This document shows positions 34,094 to 42,924 of a stretch of DNA of 59,410 bases, in pieces (position 1 is the stretch's first letter; every line of letters starts with the position of its first letter). The stretch is from the NCBI GenBank assembly GCA_024635555.1, contig JAGXIO010000149.1, positions 1 to 59,410 of the forward strand. Reading direction: 5' to 3'. The translations under genes were made by a program, and so were the position numbers. The notes under the pieces were generated by a model. It searched no databases, was not told the DNA's origin, and saw only the letters and a list, made by a program, of their open reading frames with translations. The DNA is from Saccharicrinis sp. Lineage in GTDB: Bacteria; Bacteroidota; Bacteroidia; Bacteroidales; Marinilabiliaceae.

Positions 34094-36463
34094 ATGAAAC
34101 AAGGAACTTTTCTTTTGGTTGTAGCGATTTTTGTGAGTTTTTCCACGTTTGCCCAAAAAGAAGACCTTTCGGAGGTTTGGCCCACAAAATGGGTAATGCC
34201 ACAAAATGCACCTGCAAAAGAATATTCGGTTCATCATTTCAGAACAAGTTTTGAGGTAGACAGAATTCCTGATTCGTTGGTTGTTCACACTTCGGGCGAC
34301 AACCGTTACCAGCTTTTTGTAAATGGCAAAATGGTAACCTGGGGACCGCTACGTGGCGATTTGCGGCATTGGTACTACGAAACAACCGACATTGCCCCTT
34401 ACTTAATAGAAGGCAAAAATGTATTGGCAGCAGTTGTGCTTAATTACGGCTCCCATCCACCCGATGCCCAACATAGCGTACAGACAGGGTTTTTACTGGC
34501 AGCCGACAATAAAAAATTTCGTTTCCTGAATACCAGCGATAAATGGAAAGCCATATACAGCCCTGCCTATTCGCCAAGCATGGTTACAAAAGACCAGGTA
34601 AACGGTTATTACGGAGGAGGTTCTCGCGAGATTGTTGACGGGAACCAATACATTTGGGGATGGCAAAGTATTGAATTTGATGATACGAATTGGGATGAGG
34701 CTAAGGAAATTGAAAACGCCTATGCCAAAGGTTGCAAGTGGGCCGGTAGATGGAAACTTACTCCGCGAAAACTGGTTCACGAAAAACTCACTCCCGAGCG
34801 TTTTCAACAAGTACGAATTGCCGAGAATGTGGAAATTCCCGATGAATTTCCTCAACAAGCAATAGCATTTACTATACCTGAAAATACAACAGGGCGTTTT
34901 GTGCTCGACCGCGGTCACCTGACCACTTCTTATCCCATTTTAAAAATAAGCGGAGGGGAAAATGCAGAAATCAAATTTACCTATGTGGAAGCACCGTACA
35001 TTGGGGCTCCAAGCAAAAAACAAAAAGGGAACCGGAATGAAGTGGAGGGAAAAAACTTTATCGGCTATTTTGATAAATTTATTGCTGACGGTGGCCAATA
35101 CCGTGAATTTAAGCCTATTTGGTGGCGAACATACCGATATATCGAAGTAAGTTTTAAAACGGCAGAAAAACCATTGAAAGTGCATGATATTTCGGGTATT
35201 TATTCATCTTATCCTTTCGTGCAAAAAGCGAAATTTGGAATTTCGGGTCAACAAATTAATTCTGGTCTAATTGAAAAAATAATTGAAACAGGGCATCGCA
35301 CCATATTGGCCAACGCGCACGAACATTTTACAGATTGCCCGTACTACGAAGAAAGTCAGTTTGAAGGCGACACGAGGGTGGAATGTTTGGTGAGTTACTT
35401 GAATTACGACGACCCGGCATTGGCCACAAATGCTATTGAGCAATTTTCATGGTCGGTAAATGATGAAGGTTTTCTTTCAGCCCGCTACCCCACCAACAGT
35501 TTGTATTACATCCCAAATTTTTCGATTTACTGGATTGGAATGCTCTACGATTATATGATGTTTGTAGATGATGTTGAATTTGTCAGATCAAAACTGCCCA
35601 TTGTAAGATATCTGCTTACCTATTTTGAGAAACACGAGCGGGAAAATGGCACACTAGAAAGACTAGATTATCATCAGTTTGTTGACTGGTCGTTTAAAGC
35701 CGGCGAGCCTCCTTTTGACAAGGATGATTACTCTGCCCTTGTTGACCTCCACTACCTAATGGCCTTGCAATGGGCTGCAAAACTTGAAAAAGAAGGGGGT
35801 GAATCCTATTATAAAAACAAATATCAGGAGAAAATCAAAAAAATCACCCAAAGTATACGTACAAAATATTGGAATCAGGACATCGGTTTGTTTACTGATG
35901 TTCCTAATAATTCAGAAAAATTGTCGCAACACACCAATTGTCTTGCCATTTTAACCGGTGTTAGCTCGGGAACGGAAGCTAAACAAATTATGCAGAAAGT
36001 TTTAGCGAACAAGGAAATGATAAAGGCAACCCTCTACTGGCAATTTTATGTTTTTGAAGCTATGCAACAAGCCGGATTAGGCAACGAATATCTGAATCAC
36101 CTTGATGTTTGGAAGGAAGTACTGGATTTAGGAGCAACAACCTGGCCTGAGACCGGCCCTAACAGTCGCAGTGAATGCCATGGTTGGGGAGCAAGTCCCA
36201 ACTATCATTTGTATAAAATTATGGCGGGAGTTAGTCCTGATGCCCCAGGATTCAAAAAAATAAAGATAGAACCAAACCTTGGTGATAGTGAGAAATTGGA
36301 AGTAGAAATACCCCACCCTTGTGGAACTATTAAAATGAATCTCAGCAGAAAAGATAAAAGTCTTAAAGGGAATGTTGAATTACCAAAAGGAACCTCTGGT
36401 ATTTTTATTTGGGAAGGAATGAAGAAAGATCTAAAATCAGGAAGTCAGTTAATTGTTTTTTAA
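34094..36463 (+). CDS. Alpha-L-rhamnosidase (GH78-like), exported
   Basis: Starting at ATG 34094 the protein has 789 residues with a clear signal peptide ending ...STFAQ; the frame is open to 34019 but that extension is atypical. Beta-sandwich domains occupy about 20-380. The (alpha/alpha)6 catalytic barrel follows with HFTDCPYYEESQFEGDTR near residue 410, where GH78 enzymes place the general acid, and TWPETGPNSRSECHGW near 685. A final beta domain contains FKKIKIEPNLGD. It should release terminal rhamnose in the periplasm or outside. It is the only plus-strand enzyme of the island, and its end overlaps the convergent esterase by 15 bp. Confidence 0.88.
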   Translation: MKQGTFLLVVAIFVSFSTFAQKEDLSEVWPTKWVMPQNAPAKEYSVHHFRTSFEVDRIPDSLVVHTSGDNRYQLFVNGKMVTWGPLRGDLRHWYYETTDIAPYLIEGKNVLAAVVLNYGSHPPDAQHSVQTGFLLAADNKKFRFLNTSDKWKAIYSPAYSPSMVTKDQVNGYYGGGSREIVDGNQYIWGWQSIEFDDTNWDEAKEIENAYAKGCKWAGRWKLTPRKLVHEKLTPERFQQVRIAENVEIPDEFPQQAIAFTIPENTTGRFVLDRGHLTTSYPILKISGGENAEIKFTYVEAPYIGAPSKKQKGNRNEVEGKNFIGYFDKFIADGGQYREFKPIWWRTYRYIEVSFKTAEKPLKVHDISGIYSSYPFVQKAKFGISGQQINSGLIEKIIETGHRTILANAHEHFTDCPYYEESQFEGDTRVECLVSYLNYDDPALATNAIEQFSWSVNDEGFLSARYPTNSLYYIPNFSIYWIGMLYDYMMFVDDVEFVRSKLPIVRYLLTYFEKHERENGTLERLDYHQFVDWSFKAGEPPFDKDDYSALVDLHYLMALQWAAKLEKEGGESYYKNKYQEKIKKITQSIRTKYWNQDIGLFTDVPNNSEKLSQHTNCLAILTGVSSGTEAKQIMQKVLANKEMIKATLYWQFYVFEAMQQAGLGNEYLNHLDVWKEVLDLGATTWPETGPNSRSECHGWGASPNYHLYKIMAGVSPDAPGFKKIKIEPNLGDSEKLEVEIPHPCGTIKMNLSRKDKSLKGNVELPKGTSGIFIWEGMKKDLKSGSQLIVF

Positions 36464-37096
36464 ATAATTTATTATTACTCTTGCCATCTTTTTATGGCCT
36501 TCTTCGGACATATGCGCTCCATCGTGCGTACTGTGCAGGGGAATTTTACTGTGTAAATCGATAAAACCATAGCCTTTGGTTTTGCCGAGCTTTTTATATT
36601 TTTTGCCAATATTATTGATGTACTCATTGCTATGTTTGCCGAAATTTGCTTTCTGTATATCCTCATTCATTTGTGTATAATCGATTTTTGTGCTCGACAT
36701 GAGGACAATTTCTGCATCAGGAAATATTTTCTCAATCCGCTTAAGTATTTCTTCCATATTTAACATGCACTGTTCTACTGTTTTGTCAGAATAACCATCG
36801 ATGCGTAAATCATTTGCTCCAAGCTGTATAAAAATCATATCAGCGTTCTTGGGAAGTTCCTGTTCTACTTCACTCCAGCGACGTAAATAGGAACTGGTGG
36901 CCCATCCCGAACGACCTTGATTGATGGCATTTACCCCCTTAATTTTATTTCCTACCAATGCAGGGAATGCCAATTCTTTCGCAACTCCATCACCATTGGT
37001 TAGCGAGTCACCTAAGAAAAGGATGGTTTTTTCCTGCTCACCGTTTAATCCAGCAAACAAACTAAAAATTAGAATGAATAGTTGTATTTTCATCAT
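36449..37096 (-). CDS. SGNH/GDSL hydrolase, exported
   Basis: The 215-residue protein has a signal peptide (to about NG at 19), the nucleophile motif FLGDSLTNGDG near residue 30, the oxyanion Gly in GRSGWATSSY, the Asn in FIQLGANDLR near 93, and the catalytic Asp-His in STHDGAHMSEEGH near 193. It is an esterase/lipase of the TesA-like group and may remove acetyl or similar esters from the glycan. It starts with two consecutive ATG codons. Confidence 0.9.
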   Translation of the reverse strand: MMKIQLFILIFSLFAGLNGEQEKTILFLGDSLTNGDGVAKELAFPALVGNKIKGVNAINQGRSGWATSSYLRRWSEVEQELPKNADMIFIQLGANDLRIDGYSDKTVEQCMLNMEEILKRIEKIFPDAEIVLMSSTKIDYTQMNEDIQKANFGKHSNEYINNIGKKYKKLGKTKGYGFIDLHSKIPLHSTHDGAHMSEEGHKKMARVIINYLKNN

Positions 37097-37109
37097 AAAA
37101 TTAAAATTT

Positions 37110-37800
37110 CTAAAATTCTTTACTAAGAATCAATTGGAAAGGCTTCAGCTCAACAATTCCTGCCATGAAACGTTTGCCGTTCAGTTGGTCTTCAACATCA
37201 GTAAACAGTCCTATTTTCTGTACATAGTTTTGCAAATTAATAATGAATTTGTATTCTCCTGACTTTCCTTTCCGCGGAACAACTAAGATGTCTTTGTGGC
37301 CAAGTGCCATAGTTTGAATCGCTTGTTCGCCTGCATATTTCAACATCAATTGTTCCATTACTTCTGACTCTGGGTCGGTGCCAAGAAATACCACTTTCCC
37401 TTTGCCAACTTTATTTTCGATTATGGCAGTTTTGCCATTGTGCAAACCGTTTTTGTAGGCATCCCGTTCTTCTCCATTTCCCGAGCTTAAGGCTTCACTC
37501 CACAATCCATACTTATGGTTTTGTGTTTTTCCCTGAGTATTAAATAAACCTTCGGGTGCAACATCGTAATTATCGTTGTTCAAATCAATCGGCAACCTCG
37601 ACTCCACATCAATATCCATCCTTTTTCCCATTTTTCCCAAAGCATGATGCATGTAAGCAGCCCAGTATTCGAAATGATAGCCACTTATAGGTCCAAGTAC
37701 AAGTAAACCTCCATTTTCCACCTATTTTATGAGTCTATCGTTCAGTTCATCAAAATCAATCGAGGCGCAGGCTTGTATGGTGCCAGATATGGGATTTGGC
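37110..37800 (-). pseudogene. GH42 beta-galactosidase C-terminal remnant
   Basis: The 203-codon frame 37110-37721 reads VENGGLLVLGPISGYHFEYW, later GKGKVVFLGTDPES and SGEYKFIINLQNYV, the trimerisation and C-terminal domains of GH42 enzymes. Just upstream, after an in-frame TAG, lies DFDELNDRLIK, the expected preceding segment, and another frame adds a short LAPY piece. The catalytic barrel is missing. The piece lies 4 kb from the N-terminal GH42 remnant but in the wrong order for one minus-strand gene. Confidence 0.7.
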
Positions 37801-37825
37801 CATAGGCACCTGGGTAAAGCTATCG

Positions 37826-38291
37826 TATTTTTGCGACCACAGGTTGCTTTTCCAAATAAATTCACCAGTTGTTGCGTCAAGTCAATACACCTCATAAGAA
37901 ACCCCGGGAGAGCCAATATAAACTTTTCATCACTAAAAGCCGGGGTGGCATACCAGGCAAGTCCGGCAGGAAACTTCCATTTTAATATTCCCTTTAAGGA
38001 ACCAGACTAAGAGGTAAGTTCAGTTTGCCCTTCATCTCCTCGCAAAGTTGGCCAATTCCGTTGTTCTCTGTAAACAGCATATGTTTTTCGGTTCATAGAA
38101 ACCAAATACTTATCCGAATTTTGTGAGAAGTCTACAAATATCTCTTCCAGCTTTTCGTATTCGAGATAAATATTTTGGAAGAAAGTTCTGTCTATTTCTA
38201 TATCAGTAAGCTTGCTTTCAAATCCTTTTACCATAAAACTATCACGAACTGGATATAAATCTGCTCCAGAATAACTTAACAGACGAATCAC
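37826..38291 (-). pseudogene. PQQ-type beta-propeller remnant
   Basis: The minus strand encodes RNWPTLRGDEGQTELTS, a stop, then in frame SGSLKGILKWKFPAGLAWY and ATPAFSDEK. After a frameshift it gives GSPGVSYEVY and LDATTGEFIWKSNLW. The WPTxRGD opening and the LDatTGexxWk blade are hallmarks of PQQ-like propeller repeats. About 70 residues before this piece (from MIRLLSYSGADLYPVRD) are unrecognised and may be from another gene. Confidence 0.6.
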
Positions 38292-38295
38292 AACT

Positions 38296-39825
38296 TTAAT
38301 GTATTGATTGTATGCTATCCAATTTCATTTTCATTTGGTTTACGATTTCCGGATATTTCGAAGCCAAATTTTCCTGTTCGCCTTTATCTTTTGCCAAATC
38401 GTAAAGTTGTGGCTCAGTCGATATTCCACCCTCAATATGCTTTTGTTCCGTTATCCATTCGTTTTTATTATTGGTAGGTGCAATGTACTTCCAGTTGCCC
38501 ATTCGGAGGCCAAAAGTAAAGGCTTCTTCCAACATAATATTTCTTCCCTTTTTAGATTTTCCCAGCATTACATCAAGCATATTTTTGCTATCCACCGCTT
38601 CGTTTTTATCTAATTGACCCCCGGTTAAAACACCAATTGATGCCATCAAATCAACTTGATTCCAAAGTGCATCACTTTCTCCAGCTTTTATTTCTGAAGG
38701 CCATGAGACAATAGTTGGCACCCGATTACCAGCTTCGTAAATACTGTATTTACCACCACGAAAAGGACCACCCGGTTTGTGATCTCCAAGCAATTCAACG
38801 GCTCCATCTTGGTAGCCATCGTTTAAAATAGGACCGTTATCGCTTGTGAATATCACTAAGGTATTTTCCAATAGATTATACTTTTTTAAGGTCTTTATTA
38901 TTTCACCAGTCATCCAGTCCATTTGAACAATGGCATCACCTCGCGGTCCCATTTCGGTAGCACCTGCAAACTGTTTGTTGGGCAAGCGAGGTACATGAAT
39001 ATCGTGAAAAGCGAAATACAAAAAGAAGGGCTGATTAACATTTTGCTGAATAAAATCTTCAGCTTTCCCGGTTAAAACGGCAGGAAAATCTTCATCTCTC
39101 CACCAGACTTGTTCTGCTCCTCCCATAAAACCAATTCGACTAATACCATTCACAACAACTCCACTATGCTGAACATCGGCCACCTGCCTTAACATTTCAG
39201 GATTTGAGATTCCCGTAGCATTGCTAAAAGGATTATTTTCGGTGGGGTCATCTGTGTAGTGAATTTTTAACGAATCGCCTTTTTCGAGACCAACAACATG
39301 ATGATTTTCGAGGTAAACCGATGGCACCCGGTCACCGGTTGCAGGAAGCAGAAAGCTATAATCGAAACCTATTTCCAATGGGCCTGGACTTACTTTCTCA
39401 TTCCAATCCACATTTCCATTACCTAAACCCAAATGCCACTTGCCAACAACTGCTGTTTTATAGCCAACTTCTTTTAATTTTGAAGCCAGAGTTGCCGTTC
39501 CCGGCTGGATAAGCAATGGAGCATCACCCGGCAAAATTCCGGCATTCATTCGAAATGCATAATTCCCGGTTAGCAATGAATAACGCGAAGGTGTACATGT
39601 AGCTGCAGAACAGTGCGCATCGGTAAACAGTATTCCATTTTCAGCTAAAGCATCAACATTAGGGGTTTTAACCCGCTCTGCTCCGTAGCAACTTAGGTCG
39701 CCGTACCCCAAGTCATCCACATAAAGGATAACAATATTTGGTTTTTGAATGTTTTTATCGATACGGTCACAAGCCGTCAATGTCGAGATTATTGCCAATA
39801 CCAGCAAGCATTTCAAGTTACTCAT
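38296..39825 (-). CDS. Formylglycine-dependent sulfatase (S1 family), lipoprotein
   Basis: Starting at ATG 39825 the protein has 509 residues with a lipoprotein signal ending STLTAC; the frame extends to 39870, but that would overlap the upstream GH28 gene. The metal-site Asp pair is in ILYVDDLGYGDLSCYG. The maturation motif is ATCTPSRYSLLTG near residue 77, whose Cys becomes formylglycine. GKWHLGLG and FTSDNGPI complete the active site. It should remove sulfate esters from a polysaccharide; the S1 subfamily cannot be read by eye. Confidence 0.9.
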   Translation of the reverse strand: MSNLKCLLVLAIISTLTACDRIDKNIQKPNIVILYVDDLGYGDLSCYGAERVKTPNVDALAENGILFTDAHCSAATCTPSRYSLLTGNYAFRMNAGILPGDAPLLIQPGTATLASKLKEVGYKTAVVGKWHLGLGNGNVDWNEKVSPGPLEIGFDYSFLLPATGDRVPSVYLENHHVVGLEKGDSLKIHYTDDPTENNPFSNATGISNPEMLRQVADVQHSGVVVNGISRIGFMGGAEQVWWRDEDFPAVLTGKAEDFIQQNVNQPFFLYFAFHDIHVPRLPNKQFAGATEMGPRGDAIVQMDWMTGEIIKTLKKYNLLENTLVIFTSDNGPILNDGYQDGAVELLGDHKPGGPFRGGKYSIYEAGNRVPTIVSWPSEIKAGESDALWNQVDLMASIGVLTGGQLDKNEAVDSKNMLDVMLGKSKKGRNIMLEEAFTFGLRMGNWKYIAPTNNKNEWITEQKHIEGGISTEPQLYDLAKDKGEQENLASKYPEIVNQMKMKLDSIQSIH

Positions 39826-39835
39826 AAGATTACAA

Positions 39836-41242
39836 TTATTTTTTTTGCAATATGCTATCATCATTAACATCGTTGATTACGTCTTCAGTAAATATGGGAA
39901 TCCTTGCATCATCATTCAATAGTTTAAACTGAACATTTTTGAGGTGGATATTTTTGGCATGCCTGATAAATAAGCCGTAAGAAGGCAAACGTGGTCCATA
40001 CCACTTATTACCAAACATTTTTATCTCGGGATAGTCTTTTTCATTTTCAGGAATCACTTTCATAATCTCATCCAGTTTCGCTCCTCCAACATGTTCTATG
40101 TAGATGTTTTCGAGGGTAATATTCTCAACATAATGACCAGGAAAACCAGTAATTGAACTTGAAAAAGGCCCGGCATTAGTGGCCTGCAAATTAGAAATCA
40201 CGATGTTTTTTATAATTCCAACCGGGGGAGTCGGGGCATCATCGCGATGTAAGCGCGCCCTGTTTCCTAACTTTATAAAAATAGGAGCAAACACTTTATC
40301 GGCCGCTATATTGTTTACATTGATATTTTCCATTGTTCCCCCATCAGTAATCTCAAGTGCAATGGCAGTTATTACCGGGAATTCCAAGTCCGACTTTGGA
40401 TGTTTAACTTCTGATGGAAGCACCACGCAATTCGAGATGTTAATTCGTTTAAACCCTCCAGTGGACTCAGTGCCCATCTTAATACCATGACAATGACTTT
40501 TTACAATACAATTTGTAATTGTAATGTTTTCACAGACAGCAGGACCGGTACTTTTCAGAGCTATTGCATCATCGTGCGAATCGATAAAGCAATTACTTAC
40601 CCTAACATTCTTGCATCCGTCAATATCCAGTCCATCGTTGGTATGATGGTGATGGTTATAAACTTTTATATTATCAATGGTTAGGTTTTCGCAAGCCAGG
40701 TAATGCTGCATCCACAAACCAGCTTGTCGTAGTTGGACATCGCGAACAGTAATATCACTGCAACTAACTAGTTTAATGCCAAGTGGCTTTAGCGAAATAT
40801 CTTTGGCATTCACGAACTCCTCGCAATCACTGTTACCATCAATAGTACCGAGTCCGGTAATGGCAATATTGTGAACATCTTCCGCATAAATCAACGCTTT
40901 TTTTGTATACCCTTCGGTAAATGAGCGAATAGTTTGAAGCTCTAAAACCGGGTAATCACTAAGGTGCGGACTCCCTTTTAGCACTGCTCCCATTTCAATG
41001 TGGAGGTTCACATTGTCTTTAAAAAACAAGGTTCCTGTTAAAAAAGTCCCTGAAGAAACCACCACCCTTCCTCCTCCATTCTCAGAAGCAATATCAATGG
41101 TTTTTTGAATTTCAATTGTATTTATACTTTGGTCATCACCAATAGCTCCGTAATCAGTGATTAAATAATCTTTACAGAAAGCGGAATTTACCGAAATAAC
41201 TAAAATCAGGATAATTAATCCTTTTTTAATTTGATTACGCAT
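39836..41242 (-). CDS. GH28 polygalacturonase-like glycoside hydrolase
   Basis: The 468-residue protein has a signal peptide (to about FCKDY at 25) and a right-handed beta-helix. Family landmarks are YGAIGDDQSINTIEIQKTI at the start, NDGLDIDGC near residue 200, SHDDAIALKS near 220 with the catalytic Asp pair, and the conserved His in SHCHGIKMG near 248. It should cut galacturonate or related linkages. The downstream sulfatase starts 11 bp after its stop, indicating co-transcription. Confidence 0.9.
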   Translation of the reverse strand: MRNQIKKGLIILILVISVNSAFCKDYLITDYGAIGDDQSINTIEIQKTIDIASENGGGRVVVSSGTFLTGTLFFKDNVNLHIEMGAVLKGSPHLSDYPVLELQTIRSFTEGYTKKALIYAEDVHNIAITGLGTIDGNSDCEEFVNAKDISLKPLGIKLVSCSDITVRDVQLRQAGLWMQHYLACENLTIDNIKVYNHHHHTNDGLDIDGCKNVRVSNCFIDSHDDAIALKSTGPAVCENITITNCIVKSHCHGIKMGTESTGGFKRINISNCVVLPSEVKHPKSDLEFPVITAIALEITDGGTMENINVNNIAADKVFAPIFIKLGNRARLHRDDAPTPPVGIIKNIVISNLQATNAGPFSSSITGFPGHYVENITLENIYIEHVGGAKLDEIMKVIPENEKDYPEIKMFGNKWYGPRLPSYGLFIRHAKNIHLKNVQFKLLNDDARIPIFTEDVINDVNDDSILQKK

Positions 41243-41251
41243 AATTCAAAT

Positions 41252-42757
41252 TTATTTATAAATTGTAATTTTCGAATTAGTAAGAACAATAGCTTTCGTA
41301 TTAATATTTGAAGAAGAAAGCATTGGAGCTCTCACATAACCACCCTGAATATTATTCAAATACAAAGCATTGAAGTCCGGATTCTTATAATTCTCATAAT
41401 TGAGTTGATGTACCTTATCAAACTTTCCATTTTCTATTCTCTCCGGATGTTGCCACTCCAAAGGCACCTCACTTTTTTCAGGCCATGTAATATCCATTCC
41501 ATCCAACACAAAATTCTTTACATTAGAGACCACCATTGCCGCATTTTGTTCCATTCCTGCTTTATCAATCCCTAAAAACTGATTACTTGTAGCTTCAGGA
41601 CCGTATAGTGAAGCATCTTCCATATAAGGGTAAATTATTTTGATGTCTTTTAGTGTAATATTTTCAATCTGTCGATTATCATTTGCATTAATTAATATAC
41701 GTCCTTCAGTAGTTGCAATAAAATTTGAGACAATCACATTTCTAACACTTCCACCTTTACGCATAACTTCTTTTGTTTTTTTGTCTCTGGTATCCCATGC
41801 TGAAATCTGAAACGGTCGGTTCAATACAAGCGGAGCATTGGTATTACAAATAATGTTAGAAACAATGACATTTTCAACAGTTCCTCCCCATGTAGCATAA
41901 ATACCAAAAGCTCTTGAAGACTGAGTGATTACACAATTGCTAAAAGTAACATCCCCCATATCTTTAGATGTTTCTCCAAATTTTAAGGCGACACACGTTG
42001 TCTGCATAGTGCAATTAGTAACTGTAACATTTCTGAGTTCTCTGCTATCTGTAGTGGTTTTAAGACAGATAGCATCATCGCAGGTTCTAATATAGCAATC
42101 GGAGATCATCACATTGGTACAACCAGTTACATCAATACCATCATTATTTGGTCCAAACAAATTGTTTATCAAACGAATACCATTTATATGAACCTGATCG
42201 CAATTAAATGTATGTAAAGTCCAACCAGCTGCATTAGTAAGCAATACATCGCGTACTTTTACGTCTACACAATTGTCAAACTCTACCATAGGAGAAGGGC
42301 GTGGTGTATGTTTATTCATCCATCGTGGTTTAACATCTGTATGATCGTACCAATTCCATCCCAAACCATCGATTGTACCCTGTCCTTGAATAGTTACATT
42401 TTTAGCATCTTTTGCCATAATTAAATGGTAGGGACAACGATCTTCATTATGACCCCAACGTACCGAATCGTAATCGGCAATATTATCACTTCCGTAAAGG
42501 GTTGCTCCACCTTGAATTTCAAGAGTAACATTATCCTTTAACCAAATAGTTCCTATACGATATTTCCCTGGTGCCGGAACAATAACCGTTCCTCCTCCAT
42601 TCTCATACGCAGCATCGATGGCTTTTTGAATCGTATGACGATCCATGGTAACGCTATCGCCTTTGGCTCCATAATCTAACACATTAAAAACTCCTGATTG
42701 TTTACTTTGACAAGAAAATAATACAATAAGAAATAAGAATAAAACCGTATTTTTCAT
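41252..42757 (-). CDS. GH28-like beta-helix hydrolase, lipoprotein
   Basis: The 501-residue protein has a lipoprotein signal (VLFSCQSKQ) and the GH28 opening LDYGAKGDSVTMDRHTIQKA. NNDGIDVTGC and RTCDDAICLKT keep the acidic active-site residues, but the position of the conserved G-H-G reads TTCVALKFGE, so the catalytic-site His is absent. It may act on a different uronate linkage or be a diverged subfamily. The first GH28 gene lies 9 bp downstream. Confidence 0.85.
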   Translation of the reverse strand: MKNTVLFLFLIVLFSCQSKQSGVFNVLDYGAKGDSVTMDRHTIQKAIDAAYENGGGTVIVPAPGKYRIGTIWLKDNVTLEIQGGATLYGSDNIADYDSVRWGHNEDRCPYHLIMAKDAKNVTIQGQGTIDGLGWNWYDHTDVKPRWMNKHTPRPSPMVEFDNCVDVKVRDVLLTNAAGWTLHTFNCDQVHINGIRLINNLFGPNNDGIDVTGCTNVMISDCYIRTCDDAICLKTTTDSRELRNVTVTNCTMQTTCVALKFGETSKDMGDVTFSNCVITQSSRAFGIYATWGGTVENVIVSNIICNTNAPLVLNRPFQISAWDTRDKKTKEVMRKGGSVRNVIVSNFIATTEGRILINANDNRQIENITLKDIKIIYPYMEDASLYGPEATSNQFLGIDKAGMEQNAAMVVSNVKNFVLDGMDITWPEKSEVPLEWQHPERIENGKFDKVHQLNYENYKNPDFNALYLNNIQGGYVRAPMLSSSNINTKAIVLTNSKITIYK

Positions 42758-42924
42758 ATACTCTTTAAGCTCTAAAATTTTAATTTTAATAAATTTTCAG
42801 AATCCTGGTGCCTCCTTAACAAACAAAGATTATCTTTCAATTTGGTAAGCCACTGGACTTGGATTTCCTCGAAATGTACTATAAACTTCATAAACTGTTT
42901 AACCTTCTAGCATTCCTAACCAAA

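Noticed and set aside
38007-38291. 94-codon ORF as an intact gene
   Set aside because: It starts with GTG directly after the sulfatase stop and runs into PQQ-blade sequence that continues in frame beyond a stop, so it is a remnant.
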